Under the pieces are notes generated by a model that was not told the origin of the DNA, searched no databases, and worked only from the letters and a program-made list of their open reading frames with translations. DNA of 64,000 bases, taken from positions 7,592,191 to 7,656,190 of the forward strand of contig OX421497.1 of NCBI GenBank assembly GCA_949126835.1, read 5' to 3'. Source of the stretch: Anisus vortex (taxonomy: Eukaryota > Mollusca > Gastropoda > Planorbidae). Position 1 is the first letter of the stretch. The number at the start of each line of letters is the position of its first letter. Shown one piece after another: positions 10,531-20,930 of this stretch. Made by a program: the position numbers and the translations under genes.

Positions 10531-12537
10531 CAATTGAAAGCAGTATTCATTATAAGACCTACTACTTTGCATTTTAAACTTACATTTTAAGCTCATAGAT
10601 CCCCACAGTGTAGAGATAGTATATTTAGACAGCCTGTTTCAAATATGTGGTGACCACGGCCTACTTTTAGGTTAAGTCCTAGCTTGACCGACAGTCAGTA
10701 GGTCTGACCTGGAGGTCGCGGGTAAGACAAACAAGCTGTCAGAGGTTTGACAAGCGAGGCGTATTAGTATTATTATTTCTGTGTTGTTGTTTTTTTGTGG
10801 GGTTTTTTTTGTTTGTTTTTTAATCACAGTCCTTAGTTTGTAGTCGTATAGACCCTAAAAGACCAATTTTTTTGTTGTATAACAAAATACTTTGACCTTT
10901 TGAATATATTGCCCTTTGGCAACCATCATACAATATCATACAAATATTACCATCATATCAGTACCTCGGCCCAGTTGGTCCAGCCCTTCCTCCCCCCACA
11001 CACGCGATTAAAGGTACATTTATTTACTTGTTGAAGAATTTTCTAAGCAATTATCAACTGACAAGCAAAAAGTAATAAATCATTTAAAATTATCATTGAA
11101 AGTCCAGACGTATGATGTATAACTAACCTCTCTCTCCCTCTCTCTCTCTCTCTAGTTTATTTTCTAATGACTCTTTCTTACTCTCTCTTTCTTTCTTTTG
11201 TCTCCCTCTCTTTTAAGAGTTCTCCCTCACTGCGATATATCTTTCTTTCGCTAGTTACTCTCTTGTCTCTCAATCTAGTATCTCTCTCTATAAATCTTTT
11301 TCGATCTCTCTAAAAAGTCTCTATCTCTCTATCTCTCGAATATATCTCTCTATATAAACCCAGCGGGCACACCACGTCGTAGAAACTGGGAAAAAAACAT
11401 GAATTCCTCGTTTTTTTTCTCCCGTATTTTCCCCGTCGGTGTGCCTGCTAGGAGGTATTACTCTTTCTTGACTTATATTCTCTTCCTAGTTACTCCCTGT
11501 TGTCTTTCTCTAGTTTCTCTCACTTTCTCTGAGTACTCCTTACACTTTCGAGTTTCTCGCTCTACATTCTCTAGATCTATGTTCTCTACTCCACCCCTAT
11601 CTTTCCACCTCTCCTCCCCTTCTTTTACAAAGCTTTCTCATTCTTAGTCTTAACCAAAACCATACACAATTACAAGTCCATCGCACGCCCTGGTCACGAG
11701 TGACGAACATAGCTCTGTCGTCACTCAACCGTGTCCTCCTCGGCAGCCATTGGTGGGAATATTTTAGAAGTGAACAGAAGCGACTTTGACATTGAGATTT
11801 TTTAGAGCGAAACAAAGGGGGAGGGGGGAGTCGCGCAAAGGAAGAGGGGGGGGGGGCGTATAAGAATACAAGGTGGCCCCTTTCTTGTTTTGGTTGGTAC
11901 TGAAGGGGAAAAACTGAGAACACACCGTGTCACGTTAAACAGGTCTCACTATTTCGGAGAGTTTGCAAAGGTCTTCAAAACATACAAAGTCTACTTATCA
12001 AAATGGACTGACATTCGACCAAGAGTTGGATTTACTGAAAAAAAATTGATTCGGGATAATAATTAAAAGAAGAGACACATTGATTGATTTATTCATTGAG
12101 GAAAACTCATAAAACAAACTCCAGTTATAAGGTAACTAAAAATAATCTATAAAGTTTTTGTAGTATTTTTATTGGGCTTTTGTGATTAGTTTAGAATTAA
12201 TTTTAAAGTCTACCTTGTATAGGTCATAGGTCATAGGTTAACCAATTAACTTAATGTAGGCTATATGATTATAAAGAATCAGTTTCGAAATGGTCACTAG
12301 AACAAAAATTAGAAACATCGAAAGTAGTTTTCATGCAAAACAAAATGCCTCCATAAACTCCATTGTTTTTAATTAGCCTACACTTGATAAGATTTTTTTT
12401 AAAGAGTGCTATATACGATTAAATATAGAGTCTAGATCTATTGGACAGGGTGGTTTCTAGTTTTAGCCTTCCCGATGTAGCAATAGTCTATATATTTTGT
12501 AGCTAGGCGACATATGTGTTTTCTTATGTGTTTTATA
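10531..12537. other. Spacer, partly CT-rich
   Basis: No gene recognised. Region 11130-11660 is CT-rich low-complexity DNA that creates Ser/Phe/Leu false ORFs. A G-rich stretch lies at 11815-11860. Confidence 0.5.
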
Positions 12538-12619
12538 TTAACCCTTACAGTCCCGGGCGCGTATATAGCGGGACTGAAGGTAGCATAGATAGAAAGTAGG
12601 TCGGTACAGGAAGGGTTAA
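12538..12619. mobile_element. piggyBac-like MITE, copy 2
   Basis: An 82-bp unit bounded by TTAACCCTT and AAGGGTTAA, nearly identical to 4752-4832. It has the same internal words cagtcccgggcgcgtatata and taggtcggtac. Confidence 0.75.
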
Positions 12620-12629
12620 TATCTTGTCT

Positions 12630-13250
12630 GTTGTTTATCCTGTATATTGTTTATTCTGTATGTTGAATATGATGTATGCTGTATATTCTGTATGCCGTGT
12701 AATCAGTATTTATTGTTTATGTTGTATATCCTGTATGTTGCATATATTCTATATGCATTGTAATCAGTATTTCTTGGGTAGGCCTATGTTGTAGGCCCTA
12801 TTTTCCGTATGTTGCATATTATTATATTCTATATGCTGTTTAATCAGAATTTATTGCGTATGTTGTATTTTCTGTATGTTGCATATCCTGCATGCTGTGT
12901 AATCAATATTTATTGGATATGTTGTAGGCCTACATCCTGTATATTGTATACCCTGTATGCCGTGTAATCAGTATTTATTTTATATGTTGTATATCCTGTA
13001 TGCTGTGTAATCGGTATTTATTGAATATGTTGTATATTATGTATATTGTATGTCATGTATGCTGTGTTATAAGTATTTATTGGATATGTTGTATATTCTG
13101 TTTATTGTATACCATGTATGCTGTGTAATCAGTATTTATTGGATATTTTATATATCCTGTATGCTGTGTAATCAGTAGCCTCTTTATTGGATATGTTGTA
13201 TATCCTGTATGCTGTGTATTCAGTATTTAATATATTCTGTACATTGAAAG
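12630..13250 (+). repeat. Diverged tandem array upstream of gene 2
   Basis: Irregular units of about 42-66 bp contain tgttgtatat, cctgtatgctgtgtaatcag and tatttattggatat. Units are degenerate and vary in length. The array ends about 130 bp before the first coding exon of gene 2. Confidence 0.8.
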
Positions 13251-13377
13251 TTGTGTAGTCTGTTTGTGCATTCAATTTGTTGTATATTGCTTATTTGGCG
13301 ACGCTCGCTCTATTGCATTACACTGATATAGACTATATCTCATCTACGCCTCTTTGCATTTGTGGCACACACAGGGC

Positions 13378-13534
13378 ATGTCTCACGCCAAGGCTGGTGC
13401 TCTGGGAGGACTGACCCAGAACAAGATCTCCGAGGATCAGCACAAGGAGATCAAGGACTATGACAGGAACAGGGACATCCAGGTGGTGCTGGGTGTGGTT
13501 ATAGCCATAGTGGCTGCGCTAGCTGCCATTGCAG
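13378..13534 (+). CDS. Gene 2, exon 1 (N-terminus and start of TM1)
   Basis: ATG at 13378 lies three bases after a possible acceptor (CACACAG ending at 13374). The donor GTAAAT starts at 13535, phase 1. The hydrophilic N-terminus is followed by the hydrophobic VVLGVVIAIVAALAAIA. The frame also stays open upstream to an ATG at 13354, but the acceptor and the loss of similarity favour 13378. Confidence 0.85.
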
Positions 13535-16500
13535 GTAAATATGTAGAACACCTAATCCAAGTCATGTTAACTCTTTAAGAGTTGGCCAGGTTAAAACTGG
13601 AGATGCTGCTCAGAATGACCGTCGTCTAGTCTTGGTGAAAGATCAGGATGCCACCACATTGGCCCAATACTCTGCCAATATTTAAATCTTGGTTAAATCT
13701 TGGTCAAATATTGTGCCGCTATAGTGGTGGTATCAGGGCTATGATTAGTTTCTGGGTCTGGATGGATGTACCTGTATCTACCCAGCTCTGATGGGTGCAT
13801 GACACTAATTTGGTTAAAGAAGGCAAGGCTTAGCCCCTACTTTTTGAATTTGCGATAATATTGTCTTTGTTACTCTTCATCGGGTAGCGACCAGGCATTT
13901 CGGACACTTATTTTTCCAGCATTGTTTTATTATTATTTAAAAGTAATTTTAACCTCATTTGAAACTGCAACTCTGTAGATTCGGCGTAGATCCTGTAACC
14001 TTAGTAAAACAACACTAAACTTTAGGTACGGTAGTATATTTCGTTCCGAATCAACAAAAATAAAAATGCAGTTCTTTACAAAAAGTTGTTTCCCTTTCCC
14101 CAGCGATTGTTGCAGTTTATGCAGGCGGATTTTTGGTGACGTTCAGAAAAGACGTGAGCAATGTGTGGCTTACCGTTGTGCCTGTAAGTAGTTTTTTGTT
14201 TAACACCTTTTATATGAACTTCTCTTGTTTGTGACAGCCAGCCAAATCTTTGGATTTCCGCCATCTTGAAGAACTGAGTAATCAACCCTATACAGATGAC
14301 CAAACATTCTATGACTCTCCCCCCCCCCCCCTTAGTTTTATCCCGAACAGCCAAAAATGAATACCACCTCTTATTTATGGAGGAAATTTCGATTTTTGTA
14401 TAAATAATATATGCTGATATATATTCCAACGCTGCTTCTTGTAAAATCGAAGAAAAAAAATTGGTTGGTTCGTTGAAATACTCTTTTAACCGTTTAGCTG
14501 GCGCACCAAAGATCTTGGGTGAAGGCAATGATTCGTTCCCGGGTCTGGATGGTGTCCCTGAGTCTACACAGCTTTGATGGGTACCTGACCTTAGTTGGGG
14601 TAAAGTAAAGGCGGCTGGTTTTTGTGCTAACCACTGAAACTGGTGAACGCTGCTTCACCCGACCCCTATGATCTATTTGGTCAGACGGGTAATTTGTCCA
14701 TTTTGTTAAATTTACATTGAAAATTCAAAGGGATTTTTTAAAAGTTGATAATTTTTTGAAAAACGTTTGTTCAAAAAAGAATTAGGATTTTTTTTAAATC
14801 CATTCATAATTATAGGCCTACAGTTCATTGCTAAAAAAAATTCTGGGTAGATACAAGGCCCTCTTTAGTTTCATTTTGACAACAAAAAAAAACAAAACAG
14901 TTATTTGTGGAACTTTTAGCTTCAATTTCAAAATAATATAGTAACTGTGAAATCCCAGTTTACGAACCTAATTATTGGTTCCTCAAGATAGCCCATTATC
15001 CGAAATGAAAGTAAACCAACACTTGTAAAAAACAACACCAACCTTTAACTTAATCAAAATATCTATCATACGCTTTTTTACCAAAATAGAAATGAATTAC
15101 TCCAGTCTACAACTATATTTAAATGGCAGTAAAACAAAAATTTCATCAAAATATACAATGCACAAGTTTAAAGACATCATGTCCTGGCTCTTCTTACTTC
15201 CGTCTAAGGACTGGTTCACTATGACGTAATACACTCAAGTCACTCAATGAATTCTTACTTCCGTCTAAGGACTGGTTCACTATGACGTAATACACTCAAG
15301 TCACTCAATGAATTCTTACTTCCGTCTAAGGACTGGTTCACTATGACGAAATACACTCAGGTCACTCAATGAATTCTTACTTCCGTTTAAGGACTGGTTC
15401 ACTATGTCGTAATACACTCAAGTCACTCAATGAATTCTTACTTCCGTCTAAGGACTGGTTCACTATGACGTAATACACTCAAGTCACTCAATGAATTCTT
15501 ACTTCCGTCTAAGGACTGGTTCACTATGACGTAATACACTCAAGTCACTCAATAAATTCTTACTTCCGTCTAAGGACTGGTTTACTATGACGTAATACAC
15601 TCAAGTCAATCAATAAATTCTTACTTCCGTCTAAGGACTGGTTCACTATGACGTAATACACTCAAGTCACTCAATGAATTCTTACTTCCGTCTAAGGACT
15701 GGTTCACTATGACGTAATACACTCAAGTCACTCCAAAGGTTCTGGGTTCGTATACTGGGGCAGGCTAGGATTAGTTCCCGGGACTTGAGGGTGCCTTATA
15801 GTCTACCCAGGCTTTGATGGGTACCTGACACTAGGTAGGGTAAAGTCCAGGCGGCTGGGTATTGTGCTGGCCACACATCTCCTCGTATGCCGTTGCCACA
15901 GAGACTGGTGAAGGCTGCTTCACCAGCCTATGATCAGTTTGATTCGAAGGGTACTCCACTTACTCAATGAAAGTTTGAAGAATTTAATTACTTGAGCTTA
16001 TTATAATTAAATTCATGTGCACTGGTTGCAAAACAATAACAACCGACTACACATCTGCGTTCCTTGTATAAATTTTGGTGAAGAAAGGGCTAGATCGGAT
16101 TTTCCCGAAGTTGTCAGAAGGCAAAGAATGTTGTGTACTAGAAATATGTAGAGACTTTGAGAACACAAATTTGACTATACAAATACTCTCTACGCCATAA
16201 TTAAATATAAATAAATAACTCAAAATGAATTTTAGATACAATTCTGAATGTAGCCTATAATATTATTTTTAATGAAAACTATTTAAAGACCAAGTGAAGA
16301 GCTTTTTATCAAAATTGAGTAAACATTTGATTTCTATAGTAAATAGTGTATTCAGCAACTGAATGTTAATAATCATTTTTACAAAATATCCAAGATAAAT
16401 TTTAAGTAATTAGTTCAATATGTGCACTGAAATATGTGTGTTTTTCGGAGGAAAAGTCCAAATCTCGTAGCCATTTAAGATGTTTTTATTTCCGGCAACA

Positions 16501-19500
16501 TAGGAAAGTGACGTAAGAGAAAGGATTCCGACTAGAAAAAATGAATATTGTCACATGTTTTGAATCTATTGCCACATGTTTTGAATCTTTTCCCGGTTCT
16601 TATTTTTAACAAAATGGTTAAATATAGATTGATGGTGTCGAGTTTTATTTATTTATTTCCTTTCTCTAACGTCACTGCCGTATGAGGCTATTCCAAATCT
16701 CGTTCCTTTGAGAAAAACCTCTTCACTTGGTCTTTAAACATACTATACACCTATAAGGACCTTCAAACAATATGCACTCATCTTTATGACCTTTTCATAT
16801 TATTATTGATTTCCTTTTCTAGTTTTGTTTTCCTGTCGTCACAGCCATCGGGGTTGCCTACAGAAGGCAAATGTCAAGCGTAAGTAAATGAGATAACTAG
16901 CTTTATTGTTATAATTTAAGTAGCATGGGTCTCTTTGAAATATAATTTTTTATACCCCTTTAGTTTTTTTAATGATTTAAATTTGTTTAGTCTGTTGAGA
17001 ACCCATAGAAATAATAAATATATGCAGGAATTCACATTATAGTCATTATGTAGGGAGAAGGTGGGATAGTATAAATTCTTCCTTGCATATGAAATAATAA
17101 CAGTGTAGTTGAATTTCATGCGAAACTGTGTTTCCCATTCTGTGTTATTTATATTGTCTGGACATTCGCTCTTTTTTTTTCTGCCATTGATACCTGCGTC
17201 TGTAAAACATTCAGACATGGGATGAACGGGATAACCCCAATGTTAATTACACGATAAATGACGAGTTTGTTAAATTCTCTATTGGTGTATATTTATAAAC
17301 ATAAAGGTATTGTTTTATAGGTCGGAGTTCACATTGTCTTGCTCCTAACCACAATGATAGCGGGCTGTGTAGGTTATGGCTTTGCTATTCAACCAGTGTT
17401 TATAGACAGATTCAACTGCACGTAAGTTCTCTCTCTCTCTCTCTTTCACAATGGTCTAAACTGATATCTCATTACTTTACGCTAATAGCCGGATTACCAT
17501 TCCTACGGTATAGGGGATAATTCATGTGCGTATACTCTTCCATGAAACTTAAATGCCCCAAACTGAGGCCAGGAGTAATAGCCTACCCCAGGAAGCCCAA
17601 AACGCTCGACAAAATTTTAGTGATTTCCATATGAGTCATATTTAAATTATAAACAATAAACAATAATATCCCTTAAAATATGCAATTATTTTTTTTGCAA
17701 CAAACCAAATTTACATTTAGGCCTACAATAAGATGGACCACACTAAAGCTTTTCATAATTGAAAATTCTTCTAATTTGTAAAAATTCAAAAGCATTGAAA
17801 CTATTTGTTTAAAATTTAATGTAGAACTTTTTTTTGTGTGGATCCTGGTTTAGTTGCACCTTTTGCAGTATAGCACTGATATAACCTGACTCTGGTAATT
17901 TCATGCTATGCAAAAACTATTTGGTGTCCAACTTCCTAGCAATACCCAACTTCCTAACGATACCCAACTTCCTAGCGATACCCAACTTCCTAGCGATACC
18001 CAACTTCCTAACGATACCCAACTTCCTAACGATACCCAACTTCCTAACGATACCCAACTTCCTAGCGATACCCAACTTCCTAGCGATACCCAACTTCCTA
18101 GCGATACCCAACTTCCTAGCGATACCCAACTTCCTAGCGATACCCAACTTCCCACCGATGTTATTTTGCTTATATAAATATATGTATACACATTCAATAG
18201 TTCTTCTGACCTTTAATAACCTCGTTTTTTCTTGTGTGGATAGGAAAGTGGACAACTCGCATGGCGAGTGTCACAGGGAGACCCTGGTCCACATGTGGAT
18301 AGCTGGTGGTGGAGTCGCCATTGGTCTGAGCGCCCTGGGCGTTATACTGTCCATGATGGCCTGCTCCTGTGCAGTTGTGAGTAATGTTTGGACTTTACTA
18401 TTTTACGCTTGGGCCTTCGGTATACACTACAAAGACACAAAAAACCCTTTAAAACAAATCTATTGAATCTGCAGACGGCAGAATGGGCTGGGAAATTTAA
18501 CAAAATACGACTTCATTTAGTTGTACTTTGCTTCTCGACGTGCCCCTTTTCTTTGTGGCGACCGTTGGCCTTAAAGCCTTCTCAATATATGATTCGAAGG
18601 TGTGGAATCTACTTCCCATTAAACTACGAACAAGCTCCATTGATACTTTCAAAAATAACTTAAAAACTCATTATTTCAATATTTACCATAAATAATATGC
18701 TTTAGACCCCTCTATCTATTGTTTAATTTATATGTTAGGTCGTTTATTGCTTCATTTATTTGATTCGTTCTATGTTTGTAAAGTTTTAAATCATCAATTA
18801 GTAATATATTTCTTAGCCTAGAGATTAAATCCGTGTATTTAGTTGTATGTTAAATGTGCTCTGAGCTTACATTATGTTTGTTGGCAGCGCTATACAAATA
18901 TTATTATTATAATTTCTACGTGATTATTTATCCCATTATTCCACTTTAAATTGCGTAATTTGAAACCAATTAATGCTACCTATGTCGCCTATCTTATGAT
19001 GAGAGCTTTATTAGCCTAGGCAATAGACAACGTAATGCGTGAAGAGCTCAATCCACTTGGATAACAATAGGCCTAAATAATTTAATTATCAAACCACAGT
19101 GTACACGTTCTCAACTAGAATCTATTAAAAACAATCAGATAACAATGATGAATGCTACAGGATAAACTGCAACTCTTTCTAAACAATACAAAAAACTACA
19201 AATTTCCACACCTTTATATTAAATAAAAATTTTTTTTTACCAAATCATTTTATATCAACATTCGAATACATCACTTGTTCTACGCAAGCACAAATAGTCT
19301 CTACCAGCACAAATAATCTCTAACAAAGCACAAATAATCTCTAACCAAGCACAAATAGTCTCTAACCAAGCACAAATAGTCTCTAACCAAGCAATAATAA
19401 TCTCTAACCAAGCACAAATAGTCTCTAACCAAGCACAAATAGTCTCTAACCAAGCACAAATAGTTTCTAACCAAGCACAAATAATCTCTAACCAAGCACA

Positions 19501-20930
19501 AATAATCTCTAACCAAGCACAAATAATCTCTAACCAAGCACAAATAGTCTCTAACCAAGCACAAATAGTCTCTAACCAAGCACAAATAGTCTCTAACCAA
19601 GCACAAATAGTCTCTAACCAAGCACTAGTAGTCTCTAACCAAGCACAAGTAGTCTCTAACCAAGCACAAACAGTCTCTAATCAAGCACAAATAGTCTCTA
19701 ACCAAGCACAAATAATCTCTAGCCAAGCACAAATAGTCTCTAACCAAGCACAAATAATCTCTAGCCAAGAACAAATAGTCTCTAACCAAGCACAAATAGT
19801 CTCTAACAAAGCACAAATAGTCTCTAATAAAGCACAAATAGTCTCTAACAAAGCACAAATAATCTCTAACCTTGAACAAATAGTCTCTAGACAAACACAA
19901 ATAGTCTCTAACCTAGCACAAATAGTCTCTAACCAAGCACAAATAGTCTCTAGACAAACACAAATAATCTCTAACCAAGCACAAATAATCTCTAACCTAG
20001 CACAAATAGTCTCTAACCAAGCACAAATAGTCTCTAGACAAACACAAATAATCTCTAGCCTAGCACAAATAGTCTCTAACCAAGCACAAATAGTCTCTAG
20101 ACAAACACAAATAATCTCTAACCTAGCACAAATAGTCTCTAACCAAGCACAAATAGTCTCTAGACAAACACAAATAATCTCTAACCAAGCACAAATAGTC
20201 TCTAACCTAGCACAAATAGTCTCTAACCAAGAACAAATAATCTCTAACCAAGCACAAATAGTCTCTAACCAAGCACAAATAATCTCTAACCAAGCACAAA
20301 TAGTCTCTAGACAAACACAAATAATCTCTAACCATGCACAAATAGTCTCTAACCTAGCACAAATAGTCTCTAACCAAGCACAAATAATCTCTAACCAAGC
20401 ACAAATAGTCTCTAACCAAGCACAAATAGTATCTAACCAAGCACAAATAGTCTCTAACCAAGCACAGAGAGTATATTAAAAAGTTAAAACAGATATACAG
20501 ATGTATGGACCTTCATCGGGAAAGTAGTAGTGAGGTGTTTCATACAAATAGGTCATGACATAACATTCCCCGTGTACTAATTTTTTTGGGGGGTTATTAA
20601 ATATCTTTCAATATTTAGTGTTTTTTTTTTACAGATAATTTATTCCTCTTAAACTAACTATTCACTAACTATTCACAGAAAAGACGTGCGCAGAAGCAAG
20701 AAGATCGACTTCGGGAAGAGGAGAGAAGATTTAAAGAACTCCAGGAGCAGAAGAAGAATGCCTTCAAGCCGACCTCTGCTCCGGTCAGCAGGTGCCCCAC
20801 CAAGGCCAGCTTCCTGACGGTGCCCAGCCAGGCTCGCGACCTGGCCAAGCCTGAAGGCTCCAGCAGCAATTTGAATGGCATTGTCATTAACATAATTAGC
20901 GACCAAGTGGACACAACCACCCATTTATAG
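13378..20930 (+). CDS. Gene 2: complete four-transmembrane protein, 259 aa
   Basis: Join of 13378-13534, 14104-14183, 16823-16879, 17321-17421, 18244-18376 and 20679-20930: 780 nt, open throughout with GT/AG junctions and consistent phases. The 33-residue N-terminus is polar (HAKAGALGG, then Lys/Asp-rich). Membrane segments are at about 34-66 (VVLGVVIAIVAALAAIA onward), 73-92 (WLTVVPFCFPVVTAIG), 100-126 and 147-176. The loop between segments 3 and 4 has Cys131 and Cys141 and the sequon Asn130-Cys-Thr132. The tail (177-259) begins KRRAQKQEDRLREEERRFKE, likely a charged helix, then is Ser/Pro-rich, ending in TTTHL. Length and layout fit MS4A/CD20-like tetraspan membrane proteins, which act at cell or organelle membranes, but tetraspanin hallmarks (CCG) are absent and the family name is inference. 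The start was chosen as the first Met after acceptor AG at 13373-13374; a noncoding upstream exon is likely. It is a tandem paralogue of gene 1. Confidence 0.85.
13535..14103 (+). other. Gene 2 intron 1
   Basis: Contains one copy of a dispersed word set (ttggcccaatactctgccaa, inverted relative to those at 20990-21215) and a partial SINE A body at 13750-13832. Confidence 0.7.
13750..13832 (+). mobile_element. SINE family A, partial
   Basis: Only the central body is recognisable: tctgggtctggatgg, ctacccagctctgatgggtg. Both ends are lost. Confidence 0.6.
14104..14183 (+). CDS. Gene 2, exon 2 (end of TM1, start of TM2)
   Basis: A strong acceptor (tttccctttccccag, ends 14103) and donor GTAAGT at 14184. 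Length 80 nt, phase 1 to phase 0. It encodes AIVAVYAGGFLVTF, a short basic/acidic loop and WLTVVP. Confidence 0.85.
14490..14700 (+). mobile_element. SINE family A copy in intron 2
   Basis: Starts near ctggcgcaccaaagatcttg and continues through gatgggtacctgaccttagt and aaagtaaaggcggctgg to ggtcagacgggtaattt. Box A region missing. Confidence 0.75.
15191..15732 (+). repeat. 61-bp minisatellite, about 9 units
   Basis: Units begin ttcttacttccgtctaagg and carry ggttcactatgacgtaatac and actcaagtcactcaatgaa. Spacing is 61 bp. Substitutions are few, and seven of nine units carry an intact TGACGTAA word. The last unit runs directly into a SINE A copy. Confidence 0.95.
15733..15960 (+). mobile_element. 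SINE family A copy
   Basis: Begins ccaaaggttctgggttcgta directly after the minisatellite. The body gatgggtacctgacactagg, gcggctgggtattgtgctgg and the end gattcgaagggtactccac are visible. Confidence 0.8.
16823..16879 (+). CDS. Gene 2, exon 3 (second half of TM2)
   Basis: A 57-nt exon, acceptor ttttctag ending at 16822, donor GTAAGT at 16880, phase 0 on both sides. It encodes FCFPVVTAIGVAYRRQMSS, completing the second membrane segment and ending in a basic turn. A competing AG at 16843-16844 would break the frame. Confidence 0.8.
16880..17320 (+). other. Gene 2 intron 3
   Basis: A 441-bp AT-rich intron with no recognised repeat. Confidence 0.75.
17321..17421 (+). CDS. Gene 2, exon 4 (TM3)
   Basis: Acceptor ttttatag ends at 17320; donor GTAAGT starts at 17422. 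Length 101 nt, phase 0 to 2. It encodes VGVHIVLLLTTMIAGCVGYG and ends in the N-C-T sequon, homologous to 128-228. Confidence 0.9.
17422..18243 (+). other. Gene 2 intron 4
   Basis: A short CT run follows the donor, then AT-rich sequence, then an 18-bp minisatellite at 17930-18152 about 90 bp before the acceptor. Confidence 0.8.
17930..18152 (+). repeat. 18-bp minisatellite, about 12 units
   Basis: Unit cttcctagcgatacccaa with an A/G variant. The unit length is a multiple of three and free of stops in several frames, so long false ORFs appear on both strands. One of them is in frame with exon 5. Confidence 0.95.
18244..18376 (+). CDS. Gene 2, exon 5 (loop and TM4)
   Basis: Acceptor gtggatag ends at 18243; donor GTGAGT starts at 18377. 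Length 133 nt, phase 2 to 0. It encodes the loop with Cys141 and a helix beginning WIAGGGVAIGLSALGVILSM, rich in Cys at its cytoplasmic end. The intronic minisatellite at 17930-18152 lies just upstream. Confidence 0.88.
18480..18912 (+). mobile_element. Non-LTR retrotransposon 3' end with (ATT)n tail
   Basis: Plus-strand translation gives KVWNLLPIKLRT followed by SIDTFKNNLKTHYFNIYHK and a stop, the usual C-terminus of CR1/Jockey-group reverse transcriptase ORFs. The 3' UTR ends gttggcagcgctatacaaat followed by ATT repeats. A related truncated copy lies at 28279-28513. Confidence 0.75.
19275..20466 (+). repeat. 21-bp satellite in intron 5
   Basis: About 57 units of caaatagtctctaaccaagca with point variants. 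Several two- to three-unit blocks containing tagacaaaca recur, suggesting higher-order duplication. The unit length is a multiple of three, which gives false minus-strand ORFs of repeated VRDYLCL. Confidence 0.95.
20679..20930 (+). CDS. Gene 2, terminal exon (cytoplasmic tail)
   Basis: Acceptor attcacag ends at 20678; phase 0, open for 83 codons to TAG at 20928-20930. A strongly charged, probably helical Arg/Lys/Glu stretch is followed by a Ser/Thr/Pro segment with basic residues. The higher GC content than surrounding intron sequence supports coding status. Minus-strand ORFs here are shadows. Confidence 0.88.
   Translation, partial: KRRAQKQEDRLREEERRFKELQEQKKNAFKPTSAPVSRCPTKASFLTVPSQARDLAKPEGSSSNLNGIVINIISDQVDTTTHL

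Larger units (their letters stand above)
14184..16822 (+). other. Gene 2 intron 2
   Basis: A 2.6-kb intron with a SINE A copy (14490-14700), the 61-bp minisatellite (15191-15732), a second SINE A copy (15733-15960) and AT-rich remainder. Confidence 0.8.
18377..20678 (+). other. Gene 2 intron 5
   Basis: A 2.3-kb intron containing a LINE 3' fragment (18480-18912), AT-rich sequence (18913-19274) and a 1.2-kb 21-bp satellite (19275-20466). Confidence 0.8.

Noticed and set aside
11399..11923. ORFs in the CT-rich segment on both strands
   Set aside because: Low-complexity composition, no domain, no splice or homology support.
16845..16879. Alternative acceptor (CACAG ending at 16844) for exon 3
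   Set aside because: It breaks the reading frame and removes half of the second membrane segment; the acceptor at 16822 keeps both.
19301..19900. Minus-strand ORFs with repeated VRDYLCL
   Set aside because: They arise from the 21-bp satellite, whose unit is a multiple of three.
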